Of a DNA stretch of 64,000 nt, positions 13,200 through 26,149 are shown piece after piece (the first letter of the stretch is position 1; each line of letters opens with the position of its first letter). Position numbers and translations under genes: made by a program. The stretch covers positions 35,001 through 99,000 of the forward strand of contig NW_026971437.1 in the NCBI RefSeq assembly GCF_963678635.1, read 5' to 3'. This stretch comes from Symsagittifera roscoffensis (Eukaryota > Xenacoelomorpha > Acoela > Convolutidae). The notes under the pieces were generated by a model. It was not told the DNA's origin and ran no database searches. It saw only the letters and a program-made list of their open reading frames with translations.

Positions 13200-14500
13200 A
13201 TGTAGTTTTGTAAAAACTTAATTTTTTCAAATTTTTTTGTAGGTCTTTGGACCCTTTTATTATAACTAGTATGTCGTCTAAGCATGCGAATGCGTTTTCA
13301 CAATACGTACGGGTCTATTGCTTTTTGGAACTCGGCTGCCCACTGGAAGTGGTATGTCCCGATTGCACTGCCAACAATGAGGCTGAAGTTGCATAGTTTT
13401 CTCGTTTCAGAATTCAAACGGATTTGTGATTGTGTATATCGAATTCGAGAATAGGGTCAGATCGTTTTTGTTTCGAAGAGCTGGGCAATATTGCCGAGTA
13501 GCAGCTGATGGGACATTGATATTTGTTTTTGTGGATGATTTTTTTACTTTTCTGAACCTATATCTAGTTTTACTGTTTGAAATTTTTCTACCGCTAACAC
13601 GATTGGACTGATAAATTGCTTGTCCGAGTTTAATGATGAGTTTCTGGTCTAAAAGTTTATTCAATTACTTCTCCATGCGTTTCTGAAGATGAATTCGCAT
13701 TTTCTTCCTTATTGTTGAATTGGGTTGATAATCTTGATAAAATGGGTTTTCATTACGTGGTTCTTTGGTTTTCCATTTCTTACACATAGCTGTTGAAAGT
13801 TGTCGTTGATCTATTGGTTTGAGTTTTTTCTTTCCCGTATGTTGAATAATTATTCGTGTTTCGGTTCGTCTTGAACTAGACTGATGCCAATTTTTGGTCA
13901 AATGATACGTCCGATGATGATTGCTCTTTGATCGTCTACAATTATGAATGACTGTATATTCCACCCTACTGATTTTACCGCAAGGGTTAGTCGTCCTTCC
14001 GTAATGAAGTGTTTTCCACTCTACTGATACTACGGCAAGGTTTAGCCGTCCTTTCGGGATTATGTGTTTTCCGTTGTAGCATGCCAACATTTTTACTGCA
14101 CCTTACGTTGGGATATATTTGAGTTATGCCGGTTTAACTTTTGTTTGTAGTGTTTTTGCTGATTTTTCTTTCAGGAATGACATTGGGCTTCCTGAGTCTG
14201 CGATTGTGAATATGTTGTTTACTGTTCTTGATTTCAGTTCTACTATGCGGCCGCTCAAGTTATTCTCGTGTATATTTATCAGATTTTCTTTATTTCGAAT
14301 GCCTCTGAAACAGCAATTAGTTTAAAATTGTCATCTTCTGCTGATTTTTCTTCTCGTTTTCTTGCCGTTGGCAACGAATTGATGCCTGCAAACAGTTGAC
14401 GTTTGTCGATTTGCATACTTTTGCAAATTCTCCTCTTTTGGCACATTTGGTGCAAATTTTGTCCTTTGCTTGGCATGATTGTAGGTGTTTGTGACGGACT
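13200..14500 (-). pseudogene. Decayed Gypsy gag end, protease and reverse transcriptase, unit 1
   Basis: In minus-strand order there are a zinc knuckle CTKCAKRGEFAKVC (His replaced by Glu), then NIFTIADSGSPMSF with the retropepsin DSG triplet near 14.19 kb, a piece at 13665-14090 (MLACYNGKHIIPKGRLNLAV) that fits the protease-RT linker, RT N-terminal remains at 13407-13664, and the catalytic box ACLDDILV at 13264-13287. Each piece is in a different frame. Confidence 0.65.
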
Positions 14501-15615
14501 TAACTGCATTATTTGTATTATGTTTTGTTTTGGCTTCGCTGTTTATTTTGTATGCCTCTTGTATTATTTTTTCCTATTGGGAATTGTTGTCGACCTCACC
14601 GAACCTCCTGCCTTTTTGATTGTTTTGGAACCATTTTGTATTCCTCTGCCAATTGGATGTATGTACCTCATGGGTTCCTGCTTGATTGTAGACGATACTG
14701 TTGATGATCCGAATGCCCATTTTTCTTTGTTTTGCTACGCTCTAGTCTTTTTTCTCTTCTAATCGCATACTCATATGCGTCTTATGATCATCTCGTTTTC
14801 GCTAACAACTGTTCCGTGATCTTTTTGTTCGTCATGAGTGCATTAAAAATATCTCGAACCCATGCGTCTTCTATGTCTCTGCAGTCTGCGCGTGATGCTA
14901 ATTCTACTAGGTGGGCACGAAATTGCTCTAAGGACTAGCTGTTATGTCAGATGAAATTATATCTTTCAAAAGCTATACTTCTCGTCGTAATGAAAACATC
15001 CTCGAGTTTTTTCAACAATTTTTTTGTGGTTGCGGATAGTAAATCGAGTCGCAAGCGTTTTTGCTGTAGTTTAAGATGTCGTTCCGCTCCGAAACATGGG
15101 AGTTTATAGTTCTCGACTTTGGTATCTACATCATCCCATGGGAAATGGTTGCTTACGGCTTCTCTCTCTCTATGACTTTTGTTGCGTTATTATCCCAAGT
15201 GACCTTTTTCTCTTGGTTGTGTCTCTCCCGTTTCCGTTTTTCTGCGTCTGTTTTGCCGGTTGTTTCGAGTTCGTACATTGGTTCTGTAGGATCGATGACT
15301 GGTGGTTTAGTTCGGATTAGTCTATTTACTTCTATCCCACCTTTGGCAAGGACAGCCATGTCTATCCTTGCTGCCCATTTTGACCACTCGCGTGGTGGCT
15401 CTGCTGATGCTTTTTAGCACTTCGGTGTAATACTCAGCAGATTTTTCCATCCTTCTGGCTGCGCCATATCATATCATACCGCCGCTACGTTTGAAAAACT
15501 ATAGAATCGGTATGGTTTGGCAAATTAACTTGGTAATAGAGAATGTGTCCCTTTTTCTGCTCTATGGTTACGATCTGGCCGTGTTATTCTAGGTCAGTAG
15601 AGCTGCAAGACAATA

Positions 15616-17881
15616 ATATAGATATAAATAAAAATAAATATGTACATCAACTGGTAAGTGCCAATCCAGCCGGATGACAATTGATCTAAATCTGAAACGA
15701 CGCATAAATCAATTATAATTCACAAATCGAAGACGTACGAAAAATAAATTGATGTTGAAGAAAGTAGGATTTTTTCAGACTACTTTGCGCGTTTTTTCTC
15801 TTGCCAACATACTGAATCTCAAACTGAGACGGGATTGAAACTTGTTTTCAGATTAATAATTTTATTTAAAAAGTTATTGGTTTCATCTGTATTTCATAGC
15901 ATATCCAGACGTAATTCAAAAATTAAAAATGGCACAGTGTTTATTTTTCAGTTTTTACCTGTTCGTATGCCTCACTAAAATTGCCAAAATTATCTCAGAC
16001 TGAAACCAAAACTTGTAAAGAATATTTTCCGTAATATAACAGCTTCAGTTGCCCCAGAGTTACGAAAAATTTGGGCAGAACGAGTTATACAAGATTCTCC
16101 TCATTACCAAAATGAAAACTGACAATACCTAGTGAACGGTATACAAGGATGCCAAAATGCATAGAAATTCCAAAAAGTCAAGAAATTGAGATGAATGGGC
16201 AGAAATATCATTGAAAAATATTTTTAAACAGGTACAGAAATTGGGGGTTTGTCATATGTTGAAATTAGTGGCCTTTAAAAGCGGTTTTTAATTGTAGAAA
16301 TTCGAATTCATTCTGATCAGCTTTTAAAGTTTTTAAAACTTCGTTAAGTTTTTTTTGTATCAAACTTACGTTAATTTGTTCCGGAAAGCCTCAGATTTAG
16401 CGTCTGTTTCAAAGTAAAACCTCACAAAAACATCGCTGCTTTCTACAAATGCTCTCAAAAAAACTTTAAACATGAATTTACAACTGAAAGTCACGGAACA
16501 AAATCTGCAATTTTGATATACAATTATAAGCGAGATACAACAATTGCGTAATTTGTAGCCTAGACTTCAGAATCCGTTTTTGAGAACAGCATAGGATTTC
16601 CACAAAAAAGTTCCTGCGTGATGTCGATCCAAGTTAGTGCCAAGTAATTAAATTATGAATGTTCAGTTATCAAATTAAGCAGTTTTGTGAGAAATTAAGT
16701 ATTTATGACTTTTCACATTTCACAAATGAGTTGAGATTGACTCAATTTCATCACAAATGCCTGGAAAGTGGCTTTCTATCAGTATTTATTGTCCGTCAAA
16801 TTTTTTTAAGCTTTTTAGCTTACTAAAGGAAACTTCAACAAAGGTCATTGACACAGAAAAAAAACATGGAAAAATTATGGTTCCAAGCGTTTGCCTCTAG
16901 CCAATATTGATCGAGAAAACCACAGTCTAAATATGAAAAACGTGTGGCCACAACGTTTTTGTTACTTTTTTAATGTAATTTCAACAATTTAGGCAGATCT
17001 GAAGTTTTTAAGTTTAAAATTGTATCAATTCAACGATGAGTTTGCAAGCAAGAGATAAACTAGTAATGAAATATTTGGGTATTACTATTAATTCGTATAT
17101 ATTGTTAAAATTCGTATATAACAGATAAAAATTCATAAATTTAACAATAATCATAATCCGGTAAATCAAAATTGCTAGATTTGTGACTATTCTTAACCAT
17201 TTGTAATGCAAAACTGCTCCAAAATCTTTTTTCTTTAATTTTTTCATAAAGATTTTGAAATTTGTTTAAATGACAAAATATTGGGGCTAAAAAAAGCGTT
17301 TAGGTTTAATGATACGTAGGCAATTGATTAAAAATATGATGGAGAATGTATGAAGCTGTTTGGCATGACATTCAAGTTTGCAGAGCAAAAAATAAGCAAA
17401 ACTATAGATTTTTTTATGAACTCACAAACTGTTTCTGAAAATGTTTTGTTCTTTTACCCAGTTTTTGTTGTAGTAAAACGCAAACAAACTCTGTTGTACT
17501 GTACCTTGAAACGTTCAATTATAAATCGTATTAGACGCAGTAGCAATTAAGTCATCATTTTTAATTTTAAAGAAGATTGACTAAACAAACTATTCTTTGA
17601 AACCTCTATAGTTCAACTAACTCTCTGAGTAAGATGGTATTGAAAATGATCAATAAAAAACACTCATCCTGAGGACTTAACATCAATAATTAAACCAGAA
17701 ATTTTATACATCTGACTCTGTATATATTTTTGTAGTTTATAACCAGATTGTAACAAAAGTCAATTCTTCCACATAAAAATTCTTCTAAAACACGACTCTG
17801 TAGTAATTTTTTCATTGTTTCTCATGAAAAATGCATCCATTGAAAACAGATCTTTGATTAATGCTATAAATTATCTACTAA
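15616..17881. other. Unassigned sequence within duplication unit 1
   Basis: About 2.3 kb of AT-rich sequence with no open frame above background. Its only recognisable property is that it is repeated at 21660-24124. It may be the internal part or flank of an older element I cannot name. Confidence 0.5.
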
Positions 17882-18259
17882 TGCAACCAGGTCTAAACTA
17901 GTATTTATATTAAACTTACAATATTGATATAACTATCTTTATAAAATATTACTAACTAACCATTATTATTCCATCTCTAACATTGAACCTTATTTTTAAG
18001 TGCTGAAACTACTTGTAGTTTCAGCAGCAGAACAATTTGAATGAATCTTAGACTACAGTTGTTCTCCTTCTGGATACACTCCTAGAACTAACTCGCGAAA
18101 CCCAGTATACACTAGATCTATTGAGACTAGGAGATTAAGATTGGTATTAGACTAAGAAGTTGCACGAACCTATCCGGCCAAAAATAAGATAGCGTGACGA
18201 ACAGACGGTGTACTTTATCTAAAATTGCTCAATGAGTGTGACTCATAGAGTATATTTCA
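17882..18259 (+). repeat. Copy B LTR (family X)
   Basis: A 378-bp plus-strand LTR starting TGCAACCAGGTCTAAAC and ending ATATTTCA, followed by the dinucleotide TC and a primer binding site beginning TGGTGCGACC at 18262. It has the U3 inverted repeat at 18002-18025 (perfect, 11-bp arms, 2-base loop). The TATA-like box seen in other copies is altered here. It lies within duplication unit 1, so it is paralogous by duplication to the copy C 5' LTR. Confidence 0.85.
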
Positions 18260-18380
18260 TCTGGTGCGACCAAAAATCTCAAACAAAGACTTTAACTAAC
18301 TTAGAATTTGACAATTAAAATTAGAATTAGACAATTGCAAAATCGCAAAAAGGTTAAATGGAATAGACAATTTAATAGAA

Positions 18381-18653
18381 ATGTCTCTACGTCTCCTCAA
18401 TAAATCTACGCCATTTTTTCAAACAAAACGAGAAATATCAGGTATTGCAAGATCAAGGCGTGAACAACGATCAGGAAACGGACCACTCTACTACATGATA
18501 GTACAACGGAAACCGGAACATGTTTTTGTACTTAGAAAAATTTATGCAGTAAACGTAAATTTTCACTTAACAACCTTTTTGGTGCTAAACCTACTATCTA
18601 TACAAAAACAACCGATAAAAAAAACAAGTCGTTCCCCTCAAAACCTGCAGTAA
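18381..18653 (+). CDS. Copy B orf1: conserved leader ORF
   Basis: A short open frame between the primer binding site and gag, starting MSLRLLNKSTPFFQTKRE. Conserved positions against copies C, D and E are the MSL-L start, the PxFQT segment, PGI or SGI, a basic patch, GPLxYMIVxRKPEHVFVLR, and an aromatic/hydrophobic end. After about 70 residues it diverges into copy-specific sequence, so the true product is probably about 70 aa. Function unknown. It is open despite being beside a truncated copy. Confidence 0.55.
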   Translation: MSLRLLNKSTPFFQTKREISGIARSRREQRSGNGPLYYMIVQRKPEHVFVLRKIYAVNVNFHLTTFLVLNLLSIQKQPIKKTSRSPQNLQ

Positions 18654-18739
18654 ATTAAAATTTTCGAATAAAAAATTTATTAAAAAAAAAATACAAAAAC
18701 TAGTTAGTATGAAAATTAAGATATAAAAAAACCTACTGA

Positions 18740-18830
18740 TTTTGATTTTCTCAACCCTATAGTGGGAATTTGTCAGGGTTCGTTTGTCAGGGCTATTGTT
18801 GCCCATTTTTTTGTTAAATTGCTCAAGTGC
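18740..18830. other. Truncation point of copy B and join to duplication unit 2
   Basis: The leader of copy B matches copy E up to about 18740, then the sequence changes and at about 18822 the unit 2 start block begins. This is the junction of the 6-kb tandem duplication. Confidence 0.6.
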
Positions 18831-19199
18831 GGCTCCTAGGCCAAATAAGATGCGATGCAGATCACGCGGGTCTCTAAAATTTGGTTGAGATGTTTATTTT
18901 CAAAATTTTCAGATGCAATTTGGTGTTTTGTTATATGCGGTGGTATGATCAGGTTTCCAATCATTGTTTTTTTGCTGATGCTTTTTTCTAAAGTTGATAT
19001 ATAATTCCTGAGATGGTGTTTTGAGCATATGAATCTTTTTAGTTGTTTGAATTTTTTTGATGGTTTGAACTTTTGTTTTTTGTCTGCTTTTTGGTTCAGT
19101 GGCTCGGTGCCTTCATTATTAATTGTTAACTAAGCTATTTGCCTCGGTCACACGCAAACTTGTAACTGTCGAGTGATATTGCTAAACTTTTGTCATGTA

Positions 19200-20520
19200 G
19201 TTTTGTATAAAAATTTATTTTGTTGCTTTTTGTGTACGTCTTTGGACCCTAATATTATAAATAGTATGTCGTCAAAGTATGCGAATGTGTTTTCACACTA
19301 AGTAAGTGGTCTATCACGTTTTGGAACTCGACTGCGCCTTGGAAGTGATATGCCCCGATCCCACTGGCACCAATAAGGCTGAAGTTGCATAGTTTTCTCG
19401 TTTCAGAATTCAAACGTTTCAAACGGATTTGTGATTGTTCATATCGAATTCGAGTGTTGAGAATAGGGTCAGATCTTTTTTTGTTTCGAAGAGTTGGGCA
19501 ATATTGCCGAAAAGCAGTTGGATGATGGGATATTGATATTTGTTTTTTCTTCTGAATCTATAGCTAGTTTTACTGTTTGAAATTTTTCTACCGCTATCAC
19601 GATTGAACTGATAAATTGCTTGTCCGAGCTTTTGTCAAGTTTAATGATGTGTTTCTGGTCTATTAGTTTATTCAATTATTTCTCCATGCCTTCCTGAAGA
19701 TGAATTGGCAATTTTCTTCCTTATTGTTGAATTGGGTTGATAATCTTGATGAAATGGGTTTTCATTACGTGATTCTTTGATTTTCCACTTCTTACACATA
19801 GCTGTTGAAAGTTGTCGTTGACTCATTGTTTGATCTATTGGTTTGAGGTCTTTTTTTTCTGTATGTTGAATAATTAGTCGTGTTTCGGTTCGACTTGAAA
19901 TAGTCTGATGCCGATTTTTGGTCGAATGTTTCGTCCGATGATGCTTGCTCCTCGATCGTCTACAATTATGAATGACTGTAAAGTCCACCCTACTGATTCT
20001 ACCGCAAGGCTTAGTCGTCCTTCCGTAATATTGTGTTTTCCACTCTACTGATTCTATGGCAAGGGTTAGTCGTCCTTTCGGGATGATGTGATTTCCGTTG
20101 TAGCATGCCAATATTTTCTACTGCACCTTCCGTTGGGATACGTTTGAGTAATGCCGGTTTAACTTTTTTGTAGTCTTTTGTAGATTTTTCTTTCAGGAAT
20201 GACATTGGGCTTCCTGAGTCTGCGATTGTGAAGATGTTTTCTGTTCTTGACTTCAGGTCTACTATGCAGCCGCTCAAGACTTCCTCGTGTATATCTATCG
20301 AATTTTTTTATTTCGAATGCTTCTGGAATAGCAATTAAATTAAAATATCATCTTCTGCTGATTTTTTTTCTCGTTTTCCTCCCGCTGGCTTCGATTTAAT
20401 GCCTGAAAATAGTTGACGTTTGTCGATCTACATCCTTTTGCAAGTTTTCCTCTTTTGGCACAATTGGTGCAAATTTTGTCCTTTGCTTGGCATGATTTTA
20501 GGTGTTTGTGACCGAATTAA
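19200..20520 (-). pseudogene. Decayed Gypsy gag end, protease and reverse transcriptase, unit 2
   Basis: The counterpart of the unit 1 relic. Readable minus-strand motifs are CTNCAKRGKLAK (zinc knuckle remains near 20.45 kb), NIFTIADSGSPMSF (about 20.21 kb), SSIVIAVEKFQTVKLAIDSE (RT fingers, within 19469-19675) and the catalytic box FAYFDDIL (19262-19286). YFDD here against CLDD in unit 1 is independent decay of a Y-x-DD motif. Confidence 0.7.
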
Positions 20521-21176
20521 CTGCAACATTTGTATCATGTTTTGTTTTGGCTTCGCTGTTTTTTTTGTATGCCTCTAGTATTTTTTTTTCTTGGGAATTG
20601 TTGTCGACCTCACCGAACCTCCCGCCTTTTTGATTGTTTTGGTACCATTTTATATTCCTCTGCCAAGTGGATGCAGGTACCTCAAGGGTTCCTGCTTCAT
20701 TGTGGACGATACTGTTGATGAACCGAATGGTCTTTTTTCTTTGTTTTGCTATGCTCTAGTCTTTTTTCTCTTGTAATTGCATACTCATATGCGTCTTATG
20801 ATGATCTCGTTTTCGCTAACAACTGTTCCGCGATCTTTTTGTTTGTCATAAGTGCCTTAAAATTATCTCGAACCCACTCGTCTTCTCTGTCTCCGCAGTC
20901 TGCGCGTGATGCTAATTCTATTAGGTGGGCATGAAATTGTTCTAAAGACTCGCTGTTAATGACCGATGAAATTATATCTTTTAAAAGCTATACTTCTGGT
21001 CGTACTGAAAACATCCTCCTCGAGTCTTTTCAACAATTTTCTTGTGGTTGCGGATTGTATATCGAGTCGCGGGCGTTTTTGTTGTAGTTGACGCTGTTGT
21101 TCCGCTACGAAACATGCAAATATATAGTTCTGGACTTCGGTATCGACGTCATCCCATGCGAAATGGTTGCTTACGG

Positions 21177-21179
<3 letters not shown>

Positions 21180-21210
<31 letters not shown>
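21180..21210. repeat. CT dinucleotide microsatellite
   Basis: An uninterrupted run of about 15 TC/CT units. The equivalent place in unit 1 (about 15163-15175) has only a short run, so it expanded after the duplication. Confidence 0.9.
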
Positions 21211-21214
<4 letters not shown>

Positions 21215-21659
21215 TTGTGGCGTTGTTATCCTAAGTGACCTTTTTCTCTTGGTTGTCTATGTCCCGTTTCCGTTTTTCTGCGTCGGTTTCGCCAGTTTTT
21301 TTGAGTTCGTTAATTGGTTCTGTAGGATCGATGACTGGTGATTTAGTTCGGATTAGTATTTTTACTTCTATTCCATCTTTTCAAGGACAGCCATTTCTAT
21401 CCTTGCTGCCCATTTTGACCACTCGAGTGATGGCTCTGCTGATGCTTTTTGTCAATTTGGTGGGATACTCAGCAGATTTTTCTATTCTTCTGGCTGCGCC
21501 ATGTCATTTCATATCGCCGCTACGTTGGAAAAACTCAAGAATCGGTACGGTTTGGCAAACTAACTTGGTAATTCAGAAGAAAAATGGTCTGACCGTTTTA
21601 TGATCTATGGTTACAATCTGGCCGTGTTGTTCAAGGTCAGTAGAGCTGCAGGACAATAA

Positions 21660-24124
21660 TATAGATATAAATATATGTAAATATGTACATGAACTGGTAA
21701 GTGCCAATCCAGCCCGATGACCATTGATCTAAATCTGAAATTACGCAAAAAAACCAATTATAATTCATAAATGGATGACCTGAAAAAAAATTTGATGCTG
21801 AAGAAAATAAGAACATTTCAGACCACTTGGCGCCTTTTTTCTCCAGCCAACATACTGAATACCAAATTGAGACGGGATTGAAACATTTTTCCATATTGAA
21901 ACTTTTAATTGAAAAGTTATTGGCTTTATATGAAACTCATATCATAACTAGACGTAATTCAAAATTTTAAGTGGGCACAGTGTTTATTTTTCAGTTTTCA
22001 CCTGTTCATATGTCTCACTACAATTGCTAAATTACTGCAAACCAAAATTTGTAAAGTATATTTTCAATGATATAACAGCTTCAGTTGCCACAGAGTTACG
22101 ATAAAAAGGTCGGGCAGAACGAGGTATACAAGGTTCTCCTCATTACCAAAATGAAAACTGACAATATCCAATGAACGGTATACAAAGATGCCAAAATGCA
22201 TAGAAATTCCGAAAAGTCAAGAATTTGAAATGAATGGGCAGAAACATCAGACGAAAATTTTTTTTGAACAGGTACAGAAAGTGGGGGTTTGTTTGTCATA
22301 TGTTAAAGTGAGTGGCCTTTAAAAGCAGTATTAAATTGTAGAAATTCGAATTCATTCTGACCAGTTTTTAAGTTTTTAAACCTTCATTAAGCTTTTTTGT
22401 ATCAAGTTTTCGTTAATTTGTTCCAGAAAGCCTCAGATTTAGCGTCTGTTTCAAAGTAAAACATCACAGAAACATCAGTGCTTGCTACAAAGCTCTCAAA
22501 AAAAACTTTAAACATGAAACTACAACTGAAAATCACGGAACAATATCTGCAATTTTGACATACAATTTCAAGCGAGATACAACAATTGCGTAATTTGTAG
22601 CCTAGACTTCAGAATCCGTTTTTGAGAACAGCATAGGTTTTCCGCGAAAAGGTTCCTGCGTGATGTCAATCCAAGTTAGTGCCATATAAAAAAATTATGA
22701 ATGTTTAGTTATCAAATTAAGCAATTTTGTGAGAAATTAGGGATTTATGACTTTTCACACTTCACAAATGGGTTGAGACTGACTCAATTTCATCACAAAT
22801 GCCTGGAAAATGGTTTTATATCAGTATTTATTGTCCGTCAAAAATTCTTTAGCTTTTTAGCTTACTAAAAGAAGCTACAACAAAGGTCAATGATCTTTTG
22901 ATTTACGAATCTTAGCATCAATTCAGTTCATATTGATACAACTTTGTTGTTTCAGTTTCCATCAAATATCCACAACAATTATTAAAATAGAACACTGCGG
23001 GAGCAAAAAAAGGATGCGAAGGCCTCAAAAGTGTGAATGCAAGAGAGGGTTATCTAACTAGCCCAATAGTTTCAAATTTACAAGTTTCAAAGTTAGTGTT
23101 TGTTTCAAAGTTACAATAAAAAAAAACATGGAAAAAATTATGGTTACAAGCGTTTGCGTCTCGCCAATATTTATCGAAAAAACCACAGTCTAAATATGAA
23201 AAACCTGCGGACACAACGTTTTTGTTTCTTTTTTATTGTAATTTCAACAATTTAGTCAGATTTAAAGTTTTTAAGTCATCAATTCATCAATTCAACGATG
23301 AGTTTGCCAGCAAGAGATAAACTAGTAATGAAATATTTGGGTATTAATATTAATTCGTATATTTTGTTAAAATTTGTATATAACAGATAAAAATTCACAA
23401 ATTTAACAATAATCATAACCCGTCGAATCAAAACTGCCATATTTGTGACTATCCTTAACCAATTGTAATGCAAAACTGCTCCAAAATCTTTCATAAAGAT
23501 TTAGAAAATTGTTTAAATGACCAAAATATTGGGGCTGAATAAAGCGTTTAGGTTTAATGATACGTGGGCAATTGATGAAAAACATAATGGAGAATGTATG
23601 AAACTGTTTGGCATGACATTCAAGTTTGCTGAGCAAAAAATAAGCAAAACTATAGATTTTTTTATAAACTCACAAACTGTTTCTGTAGAAGATGTTTTGT
23701 TCCTTTTTGTAGTAGTAAAACGCAAACAAACTCTGTTGTACTGTACCTTGAAAACGTTCAATTATAAATCGTATTAGACGCAGTAGCAATTAAGCCATCA
23801 TTTTTAATTTTAAAGGAGATTCACTAAATAAACTTCTCTTTGAAACCTTTATAGTTCAACTAACTCTGTGAGTGAGATGGTATTGAAGATGATCAATACA
23901 AAACGCTGATTCTGAGGAATTAACATCAATAAATAAACCAGAGAATTTATACATCTGACTCTGTATATATTTTTGTAGTTTATAACCAGAATGTAGCAAA
24001 AGTCAATTTTTCCAAATAAAAACTGTTCTAGAACACTACTCTGTAGTAATTTTTTCATTGTTTTTCATGAAAAATGCATCCATTGAAAACAGATCTTTGA
24101 TTAATGCTATAAATTATCTACAAA
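21660..24124. other. Unassigned sequence within duplication unit 2
   Basis: Matches 15616-17881 apart from the extra segment of about 220 bp at roughly 22890-23110. I find no gene. Short open frames such as 23517-23777 are not preserved between units. Confidence 0.5.
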
Positions 24125-24513
24125 TGCAACCAGGTCTAAACTAGTATTTATATCCAATTAAATTATTGATATAACTATCTCTATAAAATATTACTAACTA
24201 ACCAATCATATTCCATCTCTAACATTGACCCTTATTTTTAAGTGCTGAAACTACTTATAGTTTCAGCAGCAGAACAATTTGAATAAATCTTAGACTACTG
24301 TTGTTCTCCTTCTGGATAAACTCCAGGAACTAACTCGCGTAAACCAGTATACACTAGATCTATTTAGACTAGGAGATTAAGAGTAAGATTAAGATCGGTA
24401 TTAGACTAAGAAGTTGCACGAATCTATCCGGCCGAAAATAAGATAGCGTGATGAACAGACGGTGTACCTTATCTGAAATTGCTCTATGAGTATGATCCAA
24501 AGGGTATATTTCA
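24125..24513 (+). repeat. Copy C 5' LTR
   Basis: A 389-bp LTR starting TGCAACCAGG, with the U3 inverted repeat at 24244-24267. The primer binding site just after it reads TGCGACCATAAG; the GGT of TGGTGCGACC has been lost, so this site would prime poorly. Confidence 0.85.
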
Positions 24514-24606
24514 TCTGCGACCATAAGTCTCGAACAAAGGACTTAACTAACTTGGAATTTGACAAAGAACGCAAAAAGGTTAAAAGAAACAGACATTTTA
24601 ATAGAA

Positions 24607-24822
24607 ATGTCTCTACGTCTCCGCAAGGAATCTACGCCAATTTTTCAAACAAAACGAGAAACACCAGGTATTGCAAGGTCAAGGCGTGAACAACGATCAG
24701 AAAACGGACCACTCAACTATATGATAGTACGACGGAAACCGGAACATGTTTTTGTACTTAGAATAATTTATGTAGAAAACGTAAATTTTCATTCACTGAC
24801 ATTAAAACTACTTGAAGAATAA
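24607..24822 (+). CDS. Copy C orf1: conserved leader ORF
   Basis: A 71-codon frame from the conserved Met (MSLRLRKESTPIFQTKRE), with an open extension upstream to 24559 that is not conserved. It shares with the other copies the PIFQT segment, PGI, a basic patch, GPLNYMIVRRKPEHVFVLR and the end VNFHSLT. It remains open although the gag behind it is wrecked. No known domain recognised. Confidence 0.55.
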   Translation: MSLRLRKESTPIFQTKRETPGIARSRREQRSENGPLNYMIVRRKPEHVFVLRIIYVENVNFHSLTLKLLEE

Positions 24823-25678
24823 TTCTTCAACATCGTTTTTGGTGCTAAACCTACATCATCGTATGAAAATTCATCGTTAGTTTCACTGACTTAAACGCAT
24901 CATCTTCTTTTCATCCCAGCTTCATCACCTAAAACATAACAGCATCAATTCAAAAAATAAACATCATTTAAACTCTTAAACTTATACTTTCACATAAAAA
25001 TTTATCAAAACTTATCCTTGCTTCTCCATAAATCATTTTTATTTCAGAAACGGATCATCCGGACACTTCTTGGATTTTTAATCTCTTTTATATCTAAATT
25101 TATTTTACTCAATTTCTGATCAACAAGGCTTCCTTTGGATCAAAGCAAAACAATGTTGTTTTCCCCACCCCATAATTTTGAAGTGTCTAACGACCTCAAA
25201 CGTCGATTCACTCTCCAACCCGTATAAATAACCCAGGACTAATAGAAATTTTTGAAAACTAATCTTTTTAATCAAGATAGGCATTGAAGAATTTCGGTTG
25301 CTCATCATTCACTTGAACCCTTCTTCTTAGATAGCCTAGGCTAAAACCCTTACAAAATTAGTCAGTCAAAAAATAGTACCTAACGATCTACCTGTGTTCT
25401 AATTATACCTGAACCTTGTGGATTGATTGAATATTCTCCAATCCTTGATCACAAATCACCACCCCTAGGCAAGATTAAGTGAGCCCATCTTATATTAAAA
25501 CCTAGTCACGAGAAAGTAAAAAATCTTTCTCACGAAATGATATACTCACTTTCCAACCCGTCAACCTCGACAATCTATGCCCCAAGTTAAGATAACCACA
25601 CAAAAATCGTAAGGAAAAAAAGTTTAGGAAATTAAAAACTCTAACTCCCTAAATTTTGTATCTATCATCCTAAACGTT

Positions 25679-25966
25679 ATGTCGAGAAATTATCTAGGCA
25701 GTAAACAAACAAACAAAGATACGATCTTGGAATCCCACCGCACAAACAAAAAATCGGATATAATAAATAAAAAAAAACAAACACGAAAAAAAACAATAAT
25801 AACAAAACAAAAACAAAGTATCGAAAATAATTTTTTAAAAAAACGAAACGCAGTTTCGGAATCAGATACAAACACAAAACAAAAACTTCAAGATTTGAAA
25901 AATTCATTATATAAAAATAACACAAAAGAAAATAGAAAAAAGTTTTCTAACTCAGCAGCTACATAA
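25679..25966 (+). pseudogene. Copy C ORF-A
   Basis: A 95-codon open frame starting MSRNYLGSKQT, matching the copy D start MSFKNLGNKQT. It keeps the Lys/Arg-rich middle and the NAVSESD segment. At the place where copy D has UAA it reads a Leu codon (UUA). The end differs from other copies, which suggests a frameshift near 25.92 kb. Confidence 0.5.
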
Positions 25967-26149
25967 CCATCATCAATAAGAGGAAAACGCAGAATATAGA
26001 AATCTGACATTATTAAACCAGAACGCCTATATAATAGGAATAAACCACTAAGACATATTGGTAGTTACACTTTAACAGTATTAAGATACAAAAAATGATC
26101 GAATACTACGAAAATTGTGACAATACTTCGACACTTTTATTTTTTATAC

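Larger units (their letters stand above)
9110..15615 (-). mobile_element. Decayed Ty3/Gypsy-type LTR element (second family)
   Basis: Minus-strand motifs occur in the right order for a Gypsy element: zinc knuckle (about 14.42-14.49 kb), protease ADSGSPMSF (about 14.19 kb), reverse transcriptase with CLDDILV (13264-13287), and the integrase zinc-finger HPGA motif (about 11.25-11.31 kb). Related sequence at 9110-9290 and 15470-15615 may be the terminal repeats: both contain a block around CTATGGYTACGRTCTGGCC. All frames are broken by stops and indels. Many open frames on the plus strand here, such as 9607-10152, are antisense shadows. The ends are approximate. Confidence 0.65.
12812..18821. repeat. 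Segmental tandem duplication, unit 1 (about 6.0 kb)
   Basis: This segment is repeated in order at 18822-about 24840. The start block CTCAAGTGCGGCTCCTAGGC occurs at both unit starts. Each unit holds the right half of the decayed Gypsy element (minus), about 2.2 kb of unassigned sequence, and the LTR plus leader of a family X copy (plus). The units differ by scattered substitutions and small indels over their whole length, so the duplication is much older than the one at 3-7.8 kb. Confidence 0.8.
18822..24840. repeat. Segmental tandem duplication, unit 2
   Basis: Order and content follow unit 1: decayed Gypsy gag-protease-RT (minus), unassigned sequence, then LTR and leader of copy C (plus). 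The offset grows from 6010 at the start to about 6260 after an extra segment of about 220 bp at roughly 22890-23110 that is absent from unit 1. Unlike unit 1, the family X copy here continues into gag and beyond. Confidence 0.8.

Noticed and set aside
16990..17550. Small ORFs in both 6-kb units (17014-17247, 17350-17550 and their counterparts)
   Set aside because: Frames and ends differ between the two units, as expected for noncoding sequence.
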